Assembly: GCF_039710355.1 (NCBI RefSeq)
Contig: NZ_JBDKWZ010000024.1
Location: 1 to 64,000, forward strand
Direction: 5' to 3'
Source: Rapidithrix thailandica
GTDB lineage: Bacteria > Bacteroidota > Bacteroidia > Cytophagales > Flammeovirgaceae
DNA: 64,000 nt
Positions 7,859 to 14,758 of the stretch are shown piece by piece. Position 1 is the first letter of the stretch; each line of letters opens with the position of its first letter. A program made the position numbers and the translations under genes. The notes beneath the pieces are model-generated. The model ran no database searches and had not been told where the DNA came from. It saw only the letters and a program-made list of their open reading frames with translations.

Positions 7859-8024
7859 GAAATTGGCAACCTGCTCCAAGTTACCAACGAAGGCACAACC
7901 CCAATTGACCGGACGGTATACGGCAAAGTAGCCAAGGTGGTGAAAGGGGGAGACTTTACCGAATACCGCTACGATGCCTCGGGTGAAGCTCGGATGAAAC
8001 CTCGGGCAGCCACTCACTCTACAA
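7859..8024 (+). pseudogene. RHS core fragment E (scrap)
   Basis: Starts with the same TGGCAACCTGCTCCAAG as fragment D, then ACGAAGGCACAACCCC and the TVYGKVAKV and YRYDAS codons. At the TCG/GGC site it has a longer insertion (GGTGAAGCTCGGATGAAACCTCG), which looks like two of the 12-nt insertions in a row. It ends at the third palindromic element. Confidence 0.65.
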
Positions 8025-8085
8025 AACTCTTCAAGGTTTTTTATCAAAGACCGTTTAGCCTAAACTTTCCAAACCTTGAAGAGTT
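8025..8085 (+). repeat. Palindromic element, copy 3
   Basis: Perfect 15-bp arms identical to copy 2 (8025-8039 and 8071-8085) enclose a shorter, different 31-nt interior. It lies between the last RHS scrap and the stop of the convergent lipoprotein gene (8102), where it could also act as a terminator hairpin. Confidence 0.75.
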
Positions 8086-8101
8086 GAAAAAAAGCTGTTT
8101 G

Positions 8102-9238
8102 CTAAAACCTGCGGATTCTTAGGTTTTTAAGGACTTCTTCAATTCGTTTTTGGGCTTCCGGGTCTTGCTTGGGGTATTGATAGCTGATGTGTAGCAGGTG
8201 CCGGTCTTTAAAATAGGTCTCGGCAGTGCCTTGTATTTGTCCGTTGGTTTCTGTGGTTTCACTGAGAAATACCTTCTGTGAGTTTTTGGCTAATTCCCAT
8301 ACGGTGCTTGCGGTTTGCTCTGCTTCGAAGGCTTCTGCACTTAATCCGGTTGTTTTTTTGACAAACGTCAACTCTACGGTTCCATGAGGTCCGTCATAAA
8401 AAAAGAGGTAATCCACCCCTCTCTCATTGGCCAATCTCCGGATGCTTTGTTTAAAAGGAGTTTGGGCTACTTTAATTTCGAGATCAGCAAGCATGTATTG
8501 CCCATGGTAAATGCCTTTATACGGGTTTTTCCAGAAGGTGACGGGCTGTGGGTTGACTGCCAACGCTTCTACCTTTGCCTTTTCCCATTCCTTCACCTGC
8601 AGGTGGAGGGCTTGGCTGCATTCTTTTAATTTTTCCAACCCTTTCTCTTTGTCCTGACAAGGGAACCCGATCTGTACAACCAGGTGGTTTTGTTGGTAAA
8701 ACCCCAATAAATACTGATTGCCCGGGTTTGTACTGACCCAATAGACGGCCGTTGTATACCGTTGGTTTTTGCCGGTAAGTTGGGTTTCGTTGAGCGTGGC
8801 GGTATACGATTCGTGAATGGCATGGGTTCCCGAAAAGGCCGGATTGCCGGAGCTTGAATAAAAGTCCTTTAGATACAATGCTTCGTCTTCGTATAACAAT
8901 GCCCCATAGACGAACAACTCTCCCCATTCCGGATCTTTGTAAATGACTTCCTCTTTTTGATAAAAATCATAGTCTTGTAAATCGTCATTTTCATTTTTGA
9001 AGTCGCCCATAAAGGGAAATACCTGTTCAATATTTGTCAGCACTATTTCGTCCTGCGCACCCTCATGAGGGTTCCATTCGTTTTGAAAGGGGGCTTTTCG
9101 CAGCCAGGTTTTTAAATCTTTTTGCGTAAGCGAAGTAAGGTCTTCTGTCCAGGTAAAGGTCTTTTCTTCCTCTGAGGAGCAAGCCGTCAGACCTATAATC
9201 CAAAAAGTCCATAAAATTAATTTCTTCATTTTTTTCAA
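8102..9238 (-). CDS. Lipoprotein of unknown function
   Basis: The 378-aa protein has a lipoprotein signal (KKLILWTFWIIGLTAC, Cys at residue 20) and the SSEEE sequence after the Cys that favours outer-membrane sorting in Bacteroidota. The start could also be the ATG three codons later (KKLIL). The mature part is soluble with repeated EKLKE-type helices and aromatic beta strands (HESYTATLNETQLTG, YLLGFYQQNHLVVQIGFP). No named domain was recognised. It is transcribed alone from a promoter at 9326-9354 and ends next to the RHS debris, so it marks the edge of the conserved chromosome. Confidence 0.8.
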   Translation of the reverse strand: MKKMKKLILWTFWIIGLTACSSEEEKTFTWTEDLTSLTQKDLKTWLRKAPFQNEWNPHEGAQDEIVLTNIEQVFPFMGDFKNENDDLQDYDFYQKEEVIYKDPEWGELFVYGALLYEDEALYLKDFYSSSGNPAFSGTHAIHESYTATLNETQLTGKNQRYTTAVYWVSTNPGNQYLLGFYQQNHLVVQIGFPCQDKEKGLEKLKECSQALHLQVKEWEKAKVEALAVNPQPVTFWKNPYKGIYHGQYMLADLEIKVAQTPFKQSIRRLANERGVDYLFFYDGPHGTVELTFVKKTTGLSAEAFEAEQTASTVWELAKNSQKVFLSETTETNGQIQGTAETYFKDRHLLHISYQYPKQDPEAQKRIEEVLKNLRIRRF

Positions 9239-9325
9239 GTGGTTTTTAAAATAAAGCAGAGGCTTGGAGAAGCCTACAGCTCTCCAAACAGATACAATGC
9301 CTTGATTAAGAATGTTTAGTTGCTA

Positions 9326-9354
9326 CAAAATTATTTCCTTCTCAACTGCTTCAA
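9326..9354 (-). promoter_or_regulatory. Promoter of the lipoprotein gene at 8102-9238
   Basis: On the minus strand TTG (9352-9354), an 18-nt spacer and TAATTTTG (9326-9333) match the Bacteroidota promoter form TTG-N-TAnnTTTG. The transcript would have a leader of about 80 nt. Confidence 0.5.
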
Positions 9355-9415
9355 AAATATTACCGGAAATAGTTGAATTCCGGAATGATAAGCGAACCGG
9401 ATGATGTCTTCAAAT

Positions 9416-10414
9416 TTATTGAGTTTGTACAAGCGGAAGTTGGGACAGATAGTCTTTTTCCCATACCTTCTTCCGGGTTTGATGATCGATGTTTCCCCCG
9501 GACAGGATGACCAATACTTTTTGAGGCCGGGTTTGTTTTTGCAACCATTGGCAAACCGCTTCCATAGACATAGCACTGGTGGGTTCCACATTTACTTTGA
9601 GCAAGTGATGCAACCATTGGGTCCAGTATTTTATCGGTTTTTCTCCGATTTCGTACATCCCGTCCAATTGCTTCAGGTATTCAAAGGTAATTTCCCCAAC
9701 GGACAAAGTCATGGCTCCGTCCGCCAGGGTGTCGGGGGTGGAGGAGAGGCGTTGGATACTTTGGGATATTAACGACTGCGCTGCATCGTTAGCGTTGAGT
9801 GGCTCTACACCAAAAACCTTTGCTTGGGGCGCCAAGGCCCGGGAAGCGATCAACGTACCGGATAACAGTCCACCGCCACCGCAAGGGGCAAATAAGGCGT
9901 TGATTCCACTGAGTTCGGCCAGGGCTTCCAAAGCGGCTGTTCCTTGCCCGGCAATGACTTGTTCGTGGTTATAAGGAGGAATCCAATAGGTGCCGTTTTC
10001 CTGAGATTTTGCATTGACCAATGCGTCTACTTCCGCGCGGGTTTCACAGAGTACTACTTCTGCGCCATAGGCTCTGGTCGCCTGGATTTTGATTTGAGAA
10101 GCCGATTGGGGCATATAGATAGTCGCGGGAATTCCAAATTGGCCGGCCGCCCAGGCTACGGCTTGTGAGTGATTGCCCGAGCTGTTGGCAATGATCTGTT
10201 GGGGTTTTTGTCCGTTTTCTATCAGCCAGGCTACGGTATTACAGGCACCCCGGGCTTTGAAGGCCCCGATTTTTTGAAGGCATTCGGCTTTAAAATAAAT
10301 TTCATGTCCCAGCCATTGGTTGAGCAGTTGGGAGGATAATATAGGCGTGATGTGGGTATAGGGTGCAATACGGCCTTTTGCCAAGGCAAGATCTTGAATA
10401 TCCATGGATCTCAT
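9416..10414 (-). CDS. Threonine/serine dehydratase (PLP-dependent, serine racemase-like)
   Basis: The 332-aa protein removes the amino group from threonine or serine to give a 2-oxo acid, with pyridoxal phosphate as cofactor. With the start at ATG 10414 (MRSMDIQDL), the PLP-binding Lys is K53 in QKIGAFKARG, the substrate loop is SSGNH (78-82), and the phosphate-binding glycine loop is CGGGGL (178-183). No regulatory ACT domain follows, so this is the short catabolic or racemase-like form rather than the biosynthetic IlvA. A 21-residue upstream extension of the frame lacks family similarity and was rejected as start. It stands alone on the minus strand, 112 bp downstream of the PepSY gene. Serine racemase or another fold-II dehydratase remains possible. 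Confidence 0.85.
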   Translation of the reverse strand: MRSMDIQDLALAKGRIAPYTHITPILSSQLLNQWLGHEIYFKAECLQKIGAFKARGACNTVAWLIENGQKPQQIIANSSGNHSQAVAWAAGQFGIPATIYMPQSASQIKIQATRAYGAEVVLCETRAEVDALVNAKSQENGTYWIPPYNHEQVIAGQGTAALEALAELSGINALFAPCGGGGLLSGTLIASRALAPQAKVFGVEPLNANDAAQSLISQSIQRLSSTPDTLADGAMTLSVGEITFEYLKQLDGMYEIGEKPIKYWTQWLHHLLKVNVEPTSAMSMEAVCQWLQKQTRPQKVLVILSGGNIDHQTRKKVWEKDYLSQLPLVQTQ

Positions 10415-10526
10415 TGTTATTAGGTGGAAAGTAGAAATAGTATTCCGGAAACCGGGTGTGCTTCCGGAATACTTCAAAGGTAGTCACCTTTTATGAAAAT
10501 CTTTTTCGATTGCCTCGGCAATCGGA

Positions 10527-11726
10527 TCAACCCGTTGTGGCCATTTGTGCCGTTGGGTTGATTTTCTTTTTCTGTGGGGTTTTGCTTTTTTGTTTGGATT
10601 TTTTTCTGCGGCCCCACCATATCATAAAACCGCTGACAGGTAAACTGGCACAAATCAAACTGGCGAAAAATGCCAGGATTTTTCCGGGGATGCCTAAAAT
10701 TGCGCCTACATGGATGTCGTAATTGGCGGTGATCAATTTTTCCCCGGTATTTTTATCTTCGTGTCTGCGATGTTTGAGCAATTCGGCAGAGTATTGGTCA
10801 AATTGCATTTCGGAGCTTTTGTAATAAACCCCCGGTAGTTGCTGAACCCGGGCCATAATAATTCCGGTACTGTCGGCCGGCATATACAAACGGGCGCAGT
10901 AGGCTTCCGGATAGATTTTCCAAACCTGTTCCATCGAAAGGTCCATAGGGTTGCTGGAAACAGGAGACGTCAATGGCGTGGAAACGGCTTGAGACATATC
11001 GGGTGGGGTAGTGGTACCGGAAGCTGCGACATAGACCAGGCCCTTAAACCAGGTAAAGGCCCAAACCATTCCGGTGAAGGCAAGGATCAAAGCCATGGAG
11101 GCGATGTAAAAACCCAGCACATTGTGCAAATCGTAGTTTACCCTGCGCCAACGGGCATTCCATTTGACGGTAAAGCGTTGTTTGCGGGCTTTTTTATTTT
11201 TGGGCCACCACAAGATCATTCCCGAAATTAACAAGATGACAAAAATAAAGGTACTCCATCCGACTATGGGTTGCCCGTAGGGGGTATTGAGCAATAAACT
11301 CCAATGGAGAAATTTTACGATATTAAAAAAGTCATATTTATGATCGATAAACCCGAGAACCTCACCGGTATAGGGATCGAGGTAGACACTTTCGTATTTC
11401 TCCAAAGCTCCAAAGTAGGTGAGGGCCTCAGGGTTGGGCTGGTAGGTTGAATACGACCAGCTGGCCTTGGGGTCGCGGTATTGGCTGGCCCAACCGATAG
11501 GACGGTCTTCTCCTAAAGCTTGAGCGGCTTTTTCCCACAATACACTGGCGGGCAGACGGGTACCGGAGGAGCTTGCGGGAACTTCGAGCACTTCCCGGTC
11601 GACAAATTGATGGATTTCCTGGCTAAAGACATAAATGCAGCCAGTGATACTGACAATAAACACAACGAGGCCTGAGCCGAGCCCAAGCCAAAGGTGGAGT
11701 TTCCCAACGAGTTTTTTAAAGGTCAT
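10527..11726 (-). CDS. PepSY-associated transmembrane protein, iron-siderophore uptake
   Basis: The 399-aa inner-membrane protein has four main helices (about residues 13-35, 155-173, 202-225, 345-368). The N-terminal KKLVGKLHLWLGLGSGLVVF and the loop YLDPYTGEVLGFID are typical of PepSY_TM proteins, which are usually encoded beside siderophore receptors and thought to reduce or release iron at the inner membrane. Conserved His residues lie near the membrane (KLHLWLG, FLHWSLL, YDLHNVLGFY). The C-terminus is basic. The start overlaps the stop of the 71-aa gene by 4 bp (ATGA), so the two are translationally coupled in an operon with the TonB receptor upstream. Confidence 0.88.
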   Translation of the reverse strand: MTFKKLVGKLHLWLGLGSGLVVFIVSITGCIYVFSQEIHQFVDREVLEVPASSSGTRLPASVLWEKAAQALGEDRPIGWASQYRDPKASWSYSTYQPNPEALTYFGALEKYESVYLDPYTGEVLGFIDHKYDFFNIVKFLHWSLLLNTPYGQPIVGWSTFIFVILLISGMILWWPKNKKARKQRFTVKWNARWRRVNYDLHNVLGFYIASMALILAFTGMVWAFTWFKGLVYVAASGTTTPPDMSQAVSTPLTSPVSSNPMDLSMEQVWKIYPEAYCARLYMPADSTGIIMARVQQLPGVYYKSSEMQFDQYSAELLKHRRHEDKNTGEKLITANYDIHVGAILGIPGKILAFFASLICASLPVSGFMIWWGRRKKSKQKSKTPQKKKINPTAQMATTG

Positions 11727-11938
11727 GAATCGATAGGTTCTGGAATAAAATCAAACTTCTTTCGGCCGTTTTCAAGGAATATGATGGCTGTTTTGTCAAT
11801 GTACCACTTCAAGGCTTTAGCCATTGATTCGTTTCCCGAAGAGGTATAACAGAAAGTACTTTTGCTTGATAGCTCGCTTTCAGTACATACTTTCCAAGCA
11901 GTAGGGCCAAGGCGGTTATTGATTTCATAGGTTGACAC
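11723..11938 (-). CDS. 71-aa conserved-position protein in the siderophore operon
   Basis: A small soluble protein without a signal peptide, lying between the TonB receptor (stop 12014) and PepSY gene and overlapping the latter by 4 bp. It has three Cys/Ser-rich segments (WKVCTESELSSKSTFCYTSSG) and a Lys-Trp-Tyr helix (MAKALKWYIDKTAIIF). I do not recognise the family. Its place in the operon suggests a role in iron uptake or its control, which is inference. The coupling to PepSY makes it likely to be translated. Confidence 0.6.
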   Translation of the reverse strand: MSTYEINNRLGPTAWKVCTESELSSKSTFCYTSSGNESMAKALKWYIDKTAIIFLENGRKKFDFIPEPIDS

Positions 11939-11965
11939 AATAGTAGTGAGAGGTGGAAAATTAAA

Positions 11966-11993
11966 TCCCCTCTCTTTGGCTGACAGAGAGGGG
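11966..11993 (-). promoter_or_regulatory. Hairpin between the TonB receptor and the 71-aa gene
   Basis: CCCCTCTCT and AGAGAGGGG form a perfect 9-bp stem with a 10-nt loop inside the operon. On the minus strand AT-rich sequence (ATTTAATTTT) follows. It may attenuate transcription or protect the upstream receptor mRNA, giving more receptor than PepSY protein. Confidence 0.5.
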
Positions 11994-12013
11994 AAAAGAG
12001 GTAGAGAAAGGTA

Positions 12014-14377
12014 TTAGAATTGATAACCCACACTCAGGCGGAAGTTTCTTCCGGGCTCTGTTTGCCAGTAATAATAATCTGCGTAAGCAGAACCTGAATA
12101 CAGATATTCATCCAACAAGTTGTTGATATTCAACGCTACCCGGAATTTTTCATTTCTCCAGGAAACCGAACCGTCCATGCGGAAATAATCCGGAAGGGCA
12201 TCTTTTCCGGACGCTCCGGCCCATGACCAGGTACTTCTTTCAAGCAGGTATTGATAACCTAAGGAAAAGCCTAAACCCTTGAGCGAACTGTTGCGCAGTT
12301 CGTATGCCAACCAGGCATTGGTATTGTGTTTGGCAAAGCCGGGAGTCAGGTTTCCTATATTTTCGTCATTCTCATCTTCGGTAATCTCAGAATTGGTATA
12401 AGCATAGTTGACTGTCAGGTTTAAGCCGGGGAGTATTTCCCCTTTCACATCAAACTCAAGCCCTTTAGCCTGGTTCTCTCCAACTTGGATAGAGAAGTTT
12501 ACATTATCCGGGTCCGGAAGCTTCATGTTTTGTTTGGTAATTTGGTACACTGAAACCGTAGTGTTCCATTTCCCTCCAAACCACTCTTTTTTCAAACCTA
12601 CTTCCATATTGTTTCCTTCTATAGGGTCTAAACCTTTGCCTTCTTTGGTAGTACCGGATTGAGGAACAAAAGCTTGATCATACAAAGCGTATACAGACAT
12701 TCCTTTTGTTACCGAAACGTTTAATCCAAGTCTCGGAGAGAATTTGTCGGCTTCCGCCACTTGCGTATACTTTGTGTCTTTGACAGTCGTATAGCGTCCT
12801 GCCAAAGTCAGGCGTACTTTATCTTCAAAAAACCGCAGTTCGTCTTGTAGATAGACAGCAGAATAACTTTGATCCACCACATTGCCCATTCCCGCTCTTT
12901 GACGAAGGCTTTTGGACCGGTCAAATACGGGAATAATGCCTGTTCCATGTACAGGGTCATAAACATTGTAGGGGTTTTCCGGGGTGTCAAACGAAAAGCC
13001 TTGATTCCAGTCGGCCATATAGTGTTTGTTACCCATGTCCAAACCTGCTAATACCCGGTGGGTGATAGGGCCGGTTTGGAATTCCCCGTTGACAAATACT
13101 TGTCCTAGTTTGGATTCTCCTAGGGCGTCCCAGATAGAGATACCCCGCATCACGGAGCCGTCTTTTTGCATAGTATTAGCCACGGGCCATAAAGAACTAC
13201 CGGTTTGATCGTATCTAAAGTAAGCCAATTGGGCTGTGAGTTTCCAATCGCTGTTGAGTTGATGGTTCAGCGTCAGGAACAGACTGTGGTCTTTGATATC
13301 CGTTGGATCCATACCCGGTTCGGCAGTGGTAGCGTTATCCGGCAAATCTCCATATCCATTAGGAGAGAATACATACGCCGAACCAATGGCGGACATCCGG
13401 GAGTATTGGTAAGTATATTCGGCTGTCAACGAAGTTTGATCACTGAATTGATACGTCAATACCGGAGCTACGGAATAACGGTTGTTGAATTCGAAGTCCC
13501 GGTGCGAGCCTTTTAATTGCCCCATCAAATTGATCCGGTAGAGCAACTTTCCGTCTTTGCTCATTTTCCCGTCCAGGTCCAGGGTAGAGCGATAGGTATC
13601 AAAACTCCCCAAAGTAAAGGTCACTTCTCCTTTGGTTTGTCCGGTAGGTTTTTTGGTCACTACATTGTAAAAACCACTGGGTTCCCCATGTGCCAACATA
13701 AATCCGGCGGGCCCTTTCACAAATTCCACCCGTTCTACCATCGACATGTCTTCCGACAGAGGTCCCCACTGCATTTCCACATTCATTCCGTTGCGGAATG
13801 GCGCCACTCTCGAGCCTCTCATGTTCAGGCGGACGTAGTTGCCCCAGTGCTCCAATGAGGTTACCCCACTGACATTTCTCGCCACGCCTTCTGACATGTC
13901 AAAAATTTGTTGGTCGGCCAAAAGCTTCCCGGTCACTACCTGAATGTTCTGTGGGGTTTCCAGGAGCGGAGTTTTCAAACGAAGAGAGGAAGAAGGTATA
14001 TCTACTTTATAAGATGGTTGTTTATGATCGGAAACGGTCACTTCACTCAGTTTCTGGCTGCTTCCCTGTAAAGTAATCGCTGGCAATGTAAGCGTTTGTC
14101 CTGCTTTTACCTGTACCGGAATTTCCCGGGCTTGGTATTCGATAGAGGTGAAAATCAGGGAATAAGAGCCTTCCTTGGCGTTTAATGTGAATTCTCCTTG
14201 GGCATTAGTAGCCGTTCCGTTTTGAGTACCTTTCAACAGTACGGAAACATAAACAGCTGGCTCTCCCAAGGAATTTAACACTTTGCCTTGTAAGCTGCCT
14301 TTCTCCGTTTGTGAGTAAGCCCATACACTCTGTAAGAGTAAAAGCAGTGTGTAAAATGTTGTAGATTTAACGTTCAT
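12014..14377 (-). CDS. TonB-dependent siderophore receptor
   Basis: The 787-aa outer-membrane receptor imports ferric siderophores using TonB energy. A signal peptide (1-22, ending AYSQ) is followed by a carboxypeptidase-regulatory-like beta domain (about 28-105, SLQGKVLNSLGEPAVYVSV), a plug domain (about 130-240, with TPQNIQVVTGKLLADQQ, NMRGSRVAPFRNG and VEFVKGPAGFMLAHGEPSG) and a 22-strand-type barrel ending in the aromatic C-terminus FRLSVGYQF. The plug motifs are those of the siderophore receptor subfamily (FhuA/FoxA type). No N-terminal STN signalling domain is present, so it does not act as a sigma-regulator transducer. It heads the operon with the 71-aa and PepSY genes. Confidence 0.93.
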   Translation of the reverse strand: MNVKSTTFYTLLLLLQSVWAYSQTEKGSLQGKVLNSLGEPAVYVSVLLKGTQNGTATNAQGEFTLNAKEGSYSLIFTSIEYQAREIPVQVKAGQTLTLPAITLQGSSQKLSEVTVSDHKQPSYKVDIPSSSLRLKTPLLETPQNIQVVTGKLLADQQIFDMSEGVARNVSGVTSLEHWGNYVRLNMRGSRVAPFRNGMNVEMQWGPLSEDMSMVERVEFVKGPAGFMLAHGEPSGFYNVVTKKPTGQTKGEVTFTLGSFDTYRSTLDLDGKMSKDGKLLYRINLMGQLKGSHRDFEFNNRYSVAPVLTYQFSDQTSLTAEYTYQYSRMSAIGSAYVFSPNGYGDLPDNATTAEPGMDPTDIKDHSLFLTLNHQLNSDWKLTAQLAYFRYDQTGSSLWPVANTMQKDGSVMRGISIWDALGESKLGQVFVNGEFQTGPITHRVLAGLDMGNKHYMADWNQGFSFDTPENPYNVYDPVHGTGIIPVFDRSKSLRQRAGMGNVVDQSYSAVYLQDELRFFEDKVRLTLAGRYTTVKDTKYTQVAEADKFSPRLGLNVSVTKGMSVYALYDQAFVPQSGTTKEGKGLDPIEGNNMEVGLKKEWFGGKWNTTVSVYQITKQNMKLPDPDNVNFSIQVGENQAKGLEFDVKGEILPGLNLTVNYAYTNSEITEDENDENIGNLTPGFAKHNTNAWLAYELRNSSLKGLGFSLGYQYLLERSTWSWAGASGKDALPDYFRMDGSVSWRNEKFRVALNINNLLDEYLYSGSAYADYYYWQTEPGRNFRLSVGYQF

Positions 14378-14415
14378 CGCAAATATTTATTTAGACTGAT
14401 TATAAATAATTGCTG

Positions 14416-14446
14416 CAAAGTTATTTGAGCGTTGATTGGATATCAA
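14416..14446 (-). promoter_or_regulatory. Promoter of the siderophore receptor operon
   Basis: On the minus strand TTG (14444-14446), a 20-nt spacer and TAACTTTG (14416-14423) match the Bacteroidota promoter consensus. The leader would be about 30 nt. A short inverted repeat GATTG-GATAT-CAATC overlaps the -33 element and could be an operator. Confidence 0.65.
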
Positions 14447-14462
14447 TCGCTATTTCTAGTAT

Positions 14463-14490
14463 TTCCACTCACTATTTCTAGTGAGTGGAA
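14463..14490 (-). promoter_or_regulatory. Perfect 10-bp inverted repeat upstream of the receptor promoter
   Basis: TTCCACTCAC and GTGAGTGGAA are separated by TATTTCTA. Because the unit lies about 15 bp upstream of the -33 element, it is a candidate regulator binding site. The central octamer TATTTCTA is also present just before the repeat, at 14451-14458. Confidence 0.45.
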
Positions 14491-14513
14491 TAAACTTGTT
14501 CGCAAGAGCAAAA

Positions 14514-14654
14514 ATGAGGAAGATTACCTTTGAAAGAAATATCACTCCCGCTTTATGGAGCAACCGAATCACCCTAAAGGAGTTGACAAATAAATATAGG
14601 CTTGATAGAGGTCAAAGAGCTTTTCGGTATGAAGTTGTAAGATACACTGGTTGA
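14514..14654 (+). CDS. Possible 46-aa small protein or gene fragment
   Basis: ATG 14514 opens a frame with protein-like composition (MRKITFERNITPALWSNRIT, then LKELTNKYRLDRGQRAFRYE) and TGA at 14652. No clear ribosome binding site or promoter was found, and no family was recognised. It could be an AraC-type regulator N-terminus left after deletion, or a chance frame. It is the only coding-like signal in the 380-bp gap between the receptor and peptidase genes. Confidence 0.25.
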   Translation: MRKITFERNITPALWSNRITLKELTNKYRLDRGQRAFRYEVVRYTG

Positions 14655-14690
14655 AATGATACAAGTGGAATGAGGTATCCGTTTAGGATA

Positions 14691-14732
14691 AAAAATCCCG
14701 GAAGCCATTAAGGTTTGGCTACCGGGATTTTC
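14691..14732 (-). terminator. Terminator of the DPP4-type peptidase gene
   Basis: A strong stem AAAATCCCGG / CCGGGATTTT, extended inside by AGCCA / TGGCT, sits 27 bp after the peptidase stop. A-run and T-run on both sides allow termination on either strand. Confidence 0.8.
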
Positions 14733-14758
14733 CTGTAAAGAATATTTGATAAGGTATT

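Noticed and set aside
8517..8927. Minus-strand 136-codon frame inside the 378-aa lipoprotein gene
   Set aside because: It is an alternative frame of a well-supported lipoprotein gene with Arg/Pro-rich random composition.
13205..13858. Plus-strand frames of 103 and 113 codons inside the siderophore receptor
   Set aside because: They are antisense to an intact receptor gene and lack protein-like features.
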